Of a stretch of 64,000 bases of DNA, positions 36,286-44,200 are shown in pieces. Both the position numbers and the translations under genes were made by a program. Under the pieces are notes generated by a model. It worked only from the letters and a program-made list of their open reading frames with translations, was not told the origin of the DNA and made no database searches. Positions within the stretch are counted from its first letter, which is position 1; each line of letters opens with the position of its first letter. Source of the DNA: Flavobacterium terrigena (GTDB taxonomy: Bacteria > Bacteroidota > Bacteroidia > Flavobacteriales > Flavobacteriaceae); assembly GCF_900108955.1 (NCBI RefSeq), contig NZ_FNYA01000002.1:248001-312000 (forward strand). Direction: 5' to 3'.

Positions 36286-37050
36286 ATGAGAAAATTAGTC
36301 CTATTCATTGCATTATTTTTGGGTTTTGTGTCGCAAGCACAACTAAACATCCCTGAAAAACCATCTTTTATTCCTCCAGTAATTGATAGTACAAATACGT
36401 TGTCTAGTCAAGAAAAAGAGGATTTATATAAAAAATTGGCTATTTATTCCGACAGTACCTCAACAGAAATGTTTGTGATGATTGTTTCTACCACTCAAGG
36501 AGAAGAAATCAAACGATATGCTACAGATTTAGGTCAGAAGTGGCAAATTGGTCAAAAAGGGAAAGACAATGGAATTATTTTATTGATTGCCAAAGATGAC
36601 CGAAAAATGGCAATACAAACTGGTTATGGTGTAGAACATTTATTAACGGATGCTTTATCTAGAAGAATAATTGAAACTGTAATTAAACCTAGTTTTAAGC
36701 AAGATCAATATTACCAAGGAATTGACGAAGGAACCAACGCTATTTTTAGAGTTTTAAAAGGTGAATTTAAAAACGATAAATCTGATAAAGAAGGAAGCAT
36801 TATACCAATCTTAATTGTAATCGCATTTGTGATTATATTTTTAATAATCGCTTCTAAAAACAAAGGAAACAGAGGGAATTCAGGTGGATTTGGCGCTCCA
36901 GATTTAATGGACGTTATTATTTTAAGCAGCATGGGTCGCAGTGGCGGATTTGGTAGCGGAGGTTTCGGTGGCGGTTCATCTGGTGGAGGATTTGGAGGAT
37001 TCGGCGGTGGAGGAAGTTTCGGTGGTGGCGGTGCTAGTGGAAGCTGGTAA
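36286..37050 (+). CDS. TPM domain protein with Gly-rich tail (exported form)
   Basis: 254 aa from the ATG at 36286, chosen for the signal peptide (LVLFIALFLGFVSQA-Q) and the 1-base gap from the previous stop. The TPM domain (about 30-165) has VIDSTNTLSSQEKEDLYKKL, IVSTTQGEEIKRYATDLGQKWQIGQKGKDNGIILLIAKDDRKMAIQTGYG and LTDALSRRIIE. A membrane segment follows (IIPILIVIAFVIIFLIIA) and the protein ends in a Gly/Ser/Phe-rich tail ending GGGGASGSW, as in many YgcG-like proteins. Confidence 0.92.
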   Translation: MRKLVLFIALFLGFVSQAQLNIPEKPSFIPPVIDSTNTLSSQEKEDLYKKLAIYSDSTSTEMFVMIVSTTQGEEIKRYATDLGQKWQIGQKGKDNGIILLIAKDDRKMAIQTGYGVEHLLTDALSRRIIETVIKPSFKQDQYYQGIDEGTNAIFRVLKGEFKNDKSDKEGSIIPILIVIAFVIIFLIIASKNKGNRGNSGGFGAPDLMDVIILSSMGRSGGFGSGGFGGGSSGGGFGGFGGGGSFGGGGASGSW

Positions 37051-37060
37051 GATTTAACTT

Positions 37061-37457
37061 ATGTTATTTTTAGCACTTTTTACAACATTAATTCCACTTT
37101 GGAGTTTTGCACCAATATTCAAAAATCTAAGAGATAAAAACCTTTATAGCAGCTTAATTGTTTTCAGTATAATTATTATTATTATTAATTTTTAGATTTT
37201 TAGATTTTACAGGTTTATATAAAGATTCAAAAGCAGAATCCTATTATGAATTTACTTTTTTAGTATTTTTAATTCTGTTCAAGCTACTAAATAAGTTATC
37301 ATTATTAATACAAAAACGAGATTTATATTTTTCCTGTAGCAATAGCTTTATTGAATGTGAAGAATCAAAAAAAGCCAATGCGTTAGATTTTTTACTTCAA
37401 ACTATTTTATCTTTAAGTGTATTTATAATTATGTTTTTGAAACATAATTATAAATAA
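37061..37457 (+). pseudogene. small membrane protein gene broken by a 16-bp tandem insertion
   Basis: The first frame (37061-37195) encodes MLFLALFTTLIPLWSFAPIF and a further hydrophobic run before a TAG. From 37203 another frame continues as DFTGLYKDSKAESYYEF, FLVFLILFKLLNKL, then SVFIIMFLKHNYK and TAA at 37457. Between them the DNA has two copies of ATTTTTAG followed by ATTTTACA. Removing the two 8-bp copies would join the frames exactly (IINFTG). The product would be a membrane protein of about 127 aa with no family I recognise. A real pseudogene, a slippage variant or a sequencing error are all possible. A terminator follows. Confidence 0.6.
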
Positions 37458-37463
37458 TAACAT

Positions 37464-37497
37464 AAAAAAACCCGATAAGTGATTATCGGGTTTTTTT
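37464..37497. terminator. bidirectional terminator between the broken gene and der
   Basis: A7 then CCCGATAA (37471-37478) paired with TTATCGGG (37483-37490) then T7; it works on both strands. Confidence 0.9.
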
Positions 37498-37506
37498 ATG
37501 TTATTA

Positions 37507-38817
37507 TTATTTCTGTCTAAAGTAAATATCAATTGGCACACCACTAAAATTATAGTTTTCACGCAATTTATTTTCAATAAAACGTTTGTACGGATCTTTT
37601 ACATATTGCGGTAAGTTAGCGAAAAACACAAACTGTGGCACCGGAGTTGGTAATTGCATGCAATATTTAATTTTCACATACTTCCCTTTTAACGCTGGTG
37701 GCGGTTGGTTTTCAATAATTGGCAACATTAAATCGTTAAATTTAGATGTCGACACTTTTTGTTTTCTGTTTTCGAAAACTTCTACTGCTGTTTCTAAACC
37801 TTTTAATAAACGTTGTTTTTCTAATGCTGATACGAATAAAATTGGCACATCAGTAAATGGTTGAATTTGCTCACGAATTTTACGTTCGTAATCTCTAGCA
37901 GTCATCGTATCTTTTTCAACTAAATCCCACTTGTTAACTAAAATTACAATTCCTTTTCTGTTTTTTTCGGCTAACCAAAAAATACTTTGATCTTGTCCTT
38001 CGAAACCACGAGTGGCGTCAATAACTAAGATACAAACATCTGAATGCTCAATTGCACGAACCGAACGCATTACAGAATAGAATTCTAAATCTTCTTTTAC
38101 TTTCGCTTTTCTTCTAATTCCGGCAGTATCTACCAAATTAAATTCGAAACCAAAACGGTTATATGTGGTATCAATTGCATCACGAGTTGTTCCTGCAATA
38201 TCAGTAACTACAAATCTATCTTCACCAATTAAAGCATTAATAATTGACGATTTTCCAGCGTTAGGACGACCAACAACTGCAAAACGTGGTAATGGATTTT
38301 CATCCTCAACTGCTTCTGGCAATTCTGGTAAAACTTCCACTAATTTATCTAATAATTCACCAGTTCCACTTCCATTCATGGCACCAATAGTAAAATATTC
38401 GCCCAATCCTAAATTGTAAAACTCTAACGCATCAGTCACACGTTTTGAATTATCTACTTTGTTTACTGCTAATATAACTGGCTTAGTAACTTTACGTAGT
38501 AATTTCGCAACTTCATCATCCATTGGCGTAATACCTTCTTCCACATCTACCATAAAAATGATAGCGTCGCATTCGTCAATAGCTAATTCTACTTGTTTTC
38601 TAATTTCGCCTTCAAAAATATCATCAGAACCTTTAATGTATCCACCTGTATCAATTACAGAAAATTCTTTTCCATTCCACTCACTTTTTCCATAATTTCT
38701 ATCACGCGTAACTCCGCTCACAGAGTCAACAATGGCGTCTCTACGTTGGATTAAACGATTAAAAAGAGTAGATTTTCCTACATTTGGTCTTCCTACTATG
38801 GCTACAATATTATTCAT
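37507..38817 (-). CDS. der: ribosome biogenesis GTPase Der
   Basis: 436 aa from the ATG at 38815-38817 ([17 protein letters not shown]); the frame is open 48 codons further but that part is not conserved and overlaps the promoter. Two tandem G domains: G1 GRPNVGKST and [10 protein letters not shown]3 DTGG and DTAG, G4 NKVD and NKWD. A C-terminal KH-like domain follows ([38 protein letters not shown]). Der is needed for 50S assembly. era lies just upstream on the same strand; both carry their own -7 boxes. Confidence 0.97.
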   Translation of the reverse strand: MNNIVAIVGRPNVGKSTLFNRLIQRRDAIVDSVSGVTRDRNYGKSEWNGKEFSVIDTGGYIKGSDDIFEGEIRKQVELAIDECDAIIFMVDVEEGITPMDDEVAKLLRKVTKPVILAVNKVDNSKRVTDALEFYNLGLGEYFTIGAMNGSGTGELLDKLVEVLPELPEAVEDENPLPRFAVVGRPNAGKSSIINALIGEDRFVVTDIAGTTRDAIDTTYNRFGFEFNLVDTAGIRRKAKVKEDLEFYSVMRSVRAIEHSDVCILVIDATRGFEGQDQSIFWLAEKNRKGIVILVNKWDLVEKDTMTARDYERKIREQIQPFTDVPILFVSALEKQRLLKGLETAVEVFENRKQKVSTSKFNDLMLPIIENQPPPALKGKYVKIKYCMQLPTPVPQFVFFANLPQYVKDPYKRFIENKLRENYNFSGVPIDIYFRQK

Positions 38818-38834
38818 TCTTCTTATATTTTGTG

Positions 38835-38842
38835 CAAAAGTA
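38835..38842 (-). promoter_or_regulatory. -7 box for der
   Basis: On the minus strand TACTTTTG fits TANNTTTG, 17 bp before the ATG. No clear -33 box. Confidence 0.5.
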
Positions 38843-38890
38843 CGTTTTTTTATTTTAGAAGCAGACATTTTGAATTTCAAAACACTTGCT

Positions 38891-38935
38891 TTCCCGCTTT
38901 TCGCGCTACATGGTAGCTTGCTACAATCGGGGCTA
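38891..38935 (-). repeat. AGCCCCGAT...AGCGGGAA intergenic element
   Basis: On the minus strand TAGCCCCGATTGTAGCAAGC leads, via a GTAGC-rich middle, to GCGCGAAAAGCGGGAA. It is far more GC-rich than its surroundings. Blocks beginning AGCCCCGAT and ending AGCGGGA are, from memory, a widespread intergenic element in Flavobacterium; I could not check this here. It lies between era and the der promoter. Confidence 0.5.
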
Positions 38936-38959
38936 AAATAGAACGACTTTATACTATTC

Positions 38960-38979
38960 ACTAATCACTATTGATTAGT
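38960..38979 (-). terminator. hairpin just after the era stop
   Basis: ACTAATCA (38960-38967) pairs with TGATTAGT (38972-38979) with a 4-nt loop, 7 bp past the era stop codon. There is no T-run, so termination is uncertain. Confidence 0.4.
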
Positions 38980-38985
38980 CATTCA

Positions 38986-39870
38986 TTATTTTTGGTTATA
39001 TCCGAATCTTCGTAATTGATAAGCGTTACTTCGCCAATCTTTATTCACTTTCACGAAAATTTCAATGTGTATTTGTTTGTCGAAAAACAATTCTAAATCG
39101 GCACGAGCCTGCATTCCTACTTTTTTCAGTGCAGCACCTTTGTGACCGATAATAATTCCTTTCTGCGTATCGCGTTCCACCATAATAACAGAACGGATTC
39201 TTATAATTTTCTCCTCTTCTAAAAACTCTTCCGTTTCCACCTCAACAGCGTATGGAATTTCCTTATCGTAATTTAATAAAATCTTCTCACGAATGGTTTC
39301 ATTTACGAAAAAACGCTCTGGTTTGTCTGTTAAAGCATCTTTTGGATAATATGGAGGAGAAACTGGTAACAACTCAACAATTCTGTTCAAAACTTCTTTC
39401 ACATTGAAGTTTTCTAATGCTGAGATTGGAAAAATCTCTGCATTTGGAACTTTTGCTTGCCAAGTTTGTACTTGTTCTTCTAGCATATCCTGATTTGACT
39501 TGTCGATTTTATTCAACAAAAGTAAAACCGGAATTTTAGCGTGAATGATTTTATTGAAAAACTCTTCGTCTTTTAATTCTTTCTCCCCAATTTCAACCAT
39601 ATAGATTAAAATATCGGCATCAGAAAAAGCACTTTTTACAAAATCCATCATACTGGTTTGTAAATCGTAAGCTGGTTTGATAATCCCTGGCGTATCAGAA
39701 AACACAATCTGATAATCTTCATCATTCACGATTCCGAAAATTCTGTGACGAGTAGTTTGTGCCTTACTTGTGATAATAGACAACTTCTCGCCTACCATGG
39801 CATTCATTAAGGTTGATTTCCCTACGTTCGGGTTTCCGATAATATTTACAAAACCTGCTTTATGTGTCAT
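38986..39870 (-). CDS. era: GTPase Era
   Basis: 294 aa, GTPase that binds 16S rRNA and helps 30S maturation. G1 GNPNVGKST, switch region SKAQTTRHRIFG, G3 DTPG, G4 LNKIDKS and SAL (G5) are visible. The C-terminal KH domain has GIIIGHKGAALKKVGMQARADLE. The start used gives MTHKAGFVNIIGNPNVGKS. A near-copy of the first codons lies 101 bp further upstream right next to the promoter (see the repeat entry), so this start may be a secondary one created by an insertion. der is the next gene downstream. Confidence 0.97.
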   Translation of the reverse strand: MTHKAGFVNIIGNPNVGKSTLMNAMVGEKLSIITSKAQTTRHRIFGIVNDEDYQIVFSDTPGIIKPAYDLQTSMMDFVKSAFSDADILIYMVEIGEKELKDEEFFNKIIHAKIPVLLLLNKIDKSNQDMLEEQVQTWQAKVPNAEIFPISALENFNVKEVLNRIVELLPVSPPYYPKDALTDKPERFFVNETIREKILLNYDKEIPYAVEVETEEFLEEEKIIRIRSVIMVERDTQKGIIIGHKGAALKKVGMQARADLELFFDKQIHIEIFVKVNKDWRSNAYQLRRFGYNQK

Positions 39871-39971
39871 GTTTAATTTTTTAAATTATATATGTCTTAC
39901 CTAATGTCCACTGGACATTCTCCTCTTAATATCAAATCTATTATATTTACAAAACCTGCTTTATGCGACAT
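39842..39971 (-). repeat. duplicated era start region around a GTCCACTGGAC palindrome
   Basis: The 23-bp block ATATTTACAAAACCTGCTTTATG occurs at 39842-39864 (codons 3-10 of era) and again at 39943-39965. The outer copy keeps its own ATG (39969-39971) and encodes MSHKAGFVNIIDLILRGE and six more residues to a TAA (39897-39899). The intervening DNA holds the palindrome AATGTCCACTGGACATT (39903-39919). The outer ATG is 15 bp from the TACCTTTG box and thus at the expected native start position. The simplest reading is insertion of a short palindromic element with duplication of the target, leaving a 24-aa leader ORF before era. Confidence 0.7.
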
Positions 39972-39986
39972 ATATTTATTTTTTTG

Positions 39987-39994
39987 CAAAGGTA
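39987..39994 (-). promoter_or_regulatory. -7 box for era
   Basis: On the minus strand TACCTTTG fits TANNTTTG. It is 15 bp from the outer, duplicated ATG but 116 bp from the annotated era ATG. Confidence 0.55.
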
Positions 39995-39997
39995 CAT

Positions 39998-40029
39998 AAA
40001 AAAAGCCACTCGTTTCAGAATGGCTTTTT
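39998..40029 (-). terminator. terminator of the J-domain/KTSC gene
   Basis: AAAAAGCCA and TGGCTTTTT form the stem; on the minus strand a T-run follows directly. It separates this gene from the era promoter. Confidence 0.8.
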
Positions 40030-40080
40030 GCTATAATCTGATTAAAACTGTTTCTCGAAATACTCGAAATACTGTTTTAA

Positions 40081-40533
40081 TTATTCTGCAGCTACTAATT
40101 TACTAGCGCTACGGTATGTGAATTCGTTATAAATGTGACGACGAGCAAAACGACCTGGTGATTCTGCGTTTACCATTTTCACATACGTGTTTCTTGGTAC
40201 ACCAAAATATTCGAATTTACTTCCATCTACAAAGCTGATGTATAAAACGCCTTTATCCATATAAAAGTCAGAAATTTGAGAAGTTGTAGTAGTAGCCGTG
40301 TATTCTGCTTTTACTTTTTCTCTAGTTTCTGGAGCTATACTTACTAAAAAGTGGTAGGCTTCAATAATGTTCTTACTTCTTTCTTCAGCTGCTAAACGTT
40401 CAACTGGATCTGCAATAGTATCAGGATGATCTTCCTTCATACTATTTCTATATATTGTTTTTAATTCTTTTAATGTTGCTTCTCTGGTAACATTAAGTAA
40501 CTTTCTGTACCCAATAATTTTCTGTGTAGTCAT
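40081..40533 (-). CDS. J-domain-like and KTSC domain fusion protein
   Basis: 150 aa from the ATG at 40531-40533 (MTTQKIIGYRKLL), favoured over an upstream non-promoter-compatible start. The N-terminal part (YRKLLNVTREATLKELKTIYRNSMKEDHPD) has the DnaJ J-domain form, including the HPD tripeptide needed to stimulate Hsp70. The C-terminal part (ISDFYMDKGVLYISFVDGSKFEYFGVPRNTYVKMVNAESPGRFARRHI) fits the KTSC domain, sometimes linked to RNA binding. The fusion suggests a DnaK partner recruited to a specific target; this is an inference. Confidence 0.85.
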   Translation of the reverse strand: MTTQKIIGYRKLLNVTREATLKELKTIYRNSMKEDHPDTIADPVERLAAEERSKNIIEAYHFLVSIAPETREKVKAEYTATTTTSQISDFYMDKGVLYISFVDGSKFEYFGVPRNTYVKMVNAESPGRFARRHIYNEFTYRSASKLVAAE

Positions 40534-40554
40534 ATGATTTTCAAAATAAAAGTG

Positions 40555-40586
40555 CAAAAGTAGTGATTTATTCTTTAATTAAGCAA
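40555..40586 (-). promoter_or_regulatory. Bacteroidota-type promoter of the J-domain/KTSC gene
   Basis: On the minus strand TTG (40584-40586), 21 bases, TACTTTTG (40555-40562); the ATG follows 21 bp later. Confidence 0.6.
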
Positions 40587-40715
40587 GAAAAAAAGAAACA
40601 AAAATAAAACTTAATCATTTGTTAATGAATTAATTGCGGAAAAATCAATCTTTTTTCGATGCTTGTTATGGCATAATATATATCTTATTTCTTCAGCATA
40701 CTTATTTTTTTAAAC

Positions 40716-40745
40716 AAAAAACCAGCCTGATTAGGCTGGTTTTTG
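40716..40745 (-). terminator. terminator of the Rhs toxin operon
   Basis: ACCAGCCT (40721-40728) pairs with AGGCTGGT (40733-40740), flanked by A-runs and T-runs on both sides. It lies about 75 bp past the stop of the putative immunity gene, and no other terminator lies between it and 61636. The 80 bp between stop and hairpin hold nothing I recognise. Confidence 0.8.
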
Positions 40746-40820
40746 TTTTATGGATTGTTACTCAAAAGGATTTTTATGGGAGTAGAGGAATGATTGTAAA
40801 TTTATCCTATCAGACGTAGG

Positions 40821-41243
40821 CTAGTGTCTTTTAAAATTACTGTCTTTTAAGAAATTTTTTGCAAAAGAACCAATTTCATTTAAGTCATCTTCACTAAATT
40901 CATTACAAATCTTATTAAATCCTCCAATATCTTTAACGTCCATATAAAATCCATATAAAGCACTAAACGCCCTCTCTCTATTTTTCGAACTTTTGCTTTT
41001 TTTTAAAATATTATACAATTCATTAATTAATGTGTTTCTATTTTTTGAATTCTCTACAATTACTTCACAACAGATACTACATCCATGCCATACTAACGAA
41101 TCATTAGAATGCGTCAATAATTTTAAAATATCATTTGAATCTCTACCTGACCTAAACTCATCATATAAATTATTTAACTTTCTTCCTAAAATATTTTCAG
41201 TTCTTGAATTTTCAATTATTTCAATTATTTCATCTATAATCAT
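40821..41243 (-). CDS. putative immunity protein of the Rhs/HINT toxin
   Basis: 140 aa from the ATG at 41241-41243, 6 bp after the toxin stop codon; a TTG two codons earlier is possible. All-helical, with pairs of helices of HEAT/ARM character (ILKLLTHSNDSLVWHGCSICCEVIVEN, LINELYNILKKSKSSKNRERAFSALYGFYMD). No signal peptide, acidic C-terminal part (NEFSEDDLNEIGSF). I do not recognise a named immunity family. The role is inferred from position: polymorphic Rhs toxins nearly always have the cognate immunity gene directly downstream. It should act in the cytoplasm against the 89-aa toxin end. Confidence 0.7.
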   Translation of the reverse strand: MIIDEIIEIIENSRTENILGRKLNNLYDEFRSGRDSNDILKLLTHSNDSLVWHGCSICCEVIVENSKNRNTLINELYNILKKSKSSKNRERAFSALYGFYMDVKDIGGFNKICNEFSEDDLNEIGSFAKNFLKDSNFKRH

Positions 41244-41249
41244 AATCAA

Positions 41250-44200
41250 TTATTTACTTGGTTTAAGCTGTTTTTGCAATGATCTTAAATAGTTTTCTTC
41301 TAAAGTAATTCTTTTTGCGTGACCAGATAACTCTCTCTTAGTTCCTTTACCTCTGCTACTAAAATAATTATATTCAGCTTTTCTATTTTTAATACTTTCC
41401 TTAAACATATCAATTGTATCTTCTAAAGTATCTTGAGACATTCTTTTTATTTTTGAAAAATCTAATGTAGGATTTGCAATTTTTGCTCCAAAATCAGAAG
41501 ATTTTAATTTGAAGTCACAATTATTATGCACTAACACTCCAAGTTCTGAAACGTAGTAATTATGATTTTCAGCAACTTCAAAATTATAAACTATTACCGT
41601 TTTATAAAGTTTTTGTACATTAGAAATTATGACAAAATTACCATTTTTTAAAGTAAGTTTGTCGTTTACCTTTAAATATCTTGCCTCAATCCAAACATTA
41701 CCTACATAAAACGGATGTTCTGGGGTGCAAACAATTTTTTCATTTCCAATAGAAAACTCAATTAATTCTTCAGAAGTATTTTGTAATAGTGAAACAACTT
41801 CTTTAATTTCTATTTTGCCAGTTAGCTCATTAAATGACCAAACTTTATCTCCAACTTCTATTTCTTCTATTTTCTTTAAACCATTAGATGTAACTACTAA
41901 AGTACCAGCAACAAAACACATCTTTTTCATTTGAGTAACTGCTTGTTTAGCCGTATTTTTAACACCTTGACTTTTTAAAGTTTTAAACAATTTTACCAAA
42001 CCACCTCCTGTTAGTAGTCCGCCCAATGTATTTCCAATATCATTTCCTACATCATACCTCTCTTGTTCAGTCCCTCCACCATTTAACACCTTAGTCCAAG
42101 CGTCAACTTTTTTATCAAACATTTTTTGAACCGAACCACTTGGATCATCAACAAACTTCATGATCCCTTCTTTTAAAGCACTTAACACCTCAGGTTTAGT
42201 TATGATATCCTTAACAAAAGCGATCACACCAATTGGAGAAGCATCAACAAGACCATCTGCAATTCCATTAGCAAAAGAATTGCCAAATCCATAATCACCC
42301 AACCAAGTATCATCTAAATATTTAGACTTAACTTGTTTCCCGTTGGGGTCAAGTAAAATAATTGGATTTTGATAACAATAACTATATGTAGCATGATTGA
42401 ATGAATTTGAAACACCACCATTGTGTTCGAAATCAAAGTAATGTTCTTCTTCAAAAATTGGGTTAAAACCACTAAGAGGGTCAGTAGATGACCATATAGA
42501 AATTCTTGGATCGTAATACCTAGCGCCATAATAATATAGTCCACTTTCTTCATCTAACTCTTTTCCATTGAACTTATACGGTGCGTTATGTGAATTTTTA
42601 TGCTCTTCAATGAACGTTTCTCCAAATGCAAAGTATTCCATGTGTTGAGACACTTCACCACTAAAATTAGTAACATAATTAGAACTTCCCAAATGATCTG
42701 GATGAAACCAGTAGGCTTCAGTTTCAGTCCCAGTCTCAGTAAAGCTCGAAACAGGTAAAAATGCAGTATTACTACTGAACGTTGGCATTGGTGTTATCGC
42801 AAATTTTGTATACACTTTTGTCACTCCTGTTTCAGCAGTTGTCAATTGATCATGACTTGTGCTTACCAAGTTGATTGGCGCTCCACCAGAACTATTTTCA
42901 ATAAGTGTCCAATCCTGTAAAAATTTACCTAAATTAGTTGTTGTACCAATTTTTGATGATACTCTTTGTGTACCCGCAAAATAATGTTTGGTATAACTTA
43001 ATGCACCTGTACCATCGGCTGCCGGTCTTGCAACCAACATTCCACTAGGATACAGCATAAAATCGTTTTTAATAGCTGTTCCAACTTGTAAGGCATTTTC
43101 ATAAACCGCAACACTAGTTGCGCTTTGTTTGACAATACGATCACCTCCATCGTCATACGTATATATGGCTATTGGGTGTACTGTATTTGCCTCTGGATTT
43201 AAGTCAATGGCACGTAAATGATTTTCTTCGTCCCAAAGATTTTCTCTTAAAATATCTGCTTCAGGAGCCGTACATATTTTTTGAGTTATCTTAGTTTGGT
43301 TTCCGTTCGCATCATAATCAAACGTTTTTGTTTTCACTCTCACGTCTGTAGCCGCATCACAACAACCTGGTAAATTAGGCTGGTCCACTATTTTACGTGG
43401 TGCATGAGGTTGCGAGTAATTATAACCGGCCACATTATAATCTGCCGTATTATAATCCTGATAGTTTAAGTTATATGAAGTTTGTTCTACTTGTGTCCAA
43501 GTACCTGCCACTGAAGAAGCACTTGTACTAACTGCAGTTTCATGATTTTGTAACTTGCTAGTAATGTTGTGCTGGCTATCATAACTCATAGCCAATGTGT
43601 ATTTACTATGATTAAAACCTACACCATTATCATTACGTCCTACAAAATTACCTGACGCTGTAGTTACTCTATTTAAATCATCATACGTATATTCTTGCCA
43701 ACTTCTTCCTCCGATTTGCGTTGTAGTTGGCATAGCAACTGTATTATTTTGAATAGACAATATATTGCTCAATACGTCATAATTGTATTTATTGTTTACA
43801 AATTGTCTATTAGGTGGTATTGAACCTGGTGTCGATACAACATAGGCACTGTTAAAACCTACTTTCATTCTATCTAAACGCCTGCGTTCTGCTTGGTACT
43901 CATAAGTAGTTTCTGTTCCATTACCATAACGTAAATAGGCACGTTGCCCAAACTTATTATACCCCAATTGACTAATGATGTCTTTATTTGGCGTTCCATT
44001 TTTCTCACTAGTCATGGCATGTAACTCACCACCTTTGTTATACTTGTACGTAACCAATTCCTCATCAGGGTATTTAATAGTTTTTACCCTGTTCCAAGTA
44101 TCGAATGTCCATTCCGTTTGAAACCAATATACTCTATCACCTGGCACTGCAACAGAACGACGATTAAGGGTCAATTCTCCGAGTTTTCCGTATTTCATAT

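Noticed and set aside
40634..40819. 61-codon plus-strand open frame near the toxin operon terminator
   Set aside because: It runs straight through a strong terminator hairpin and has no recognisable protein character.
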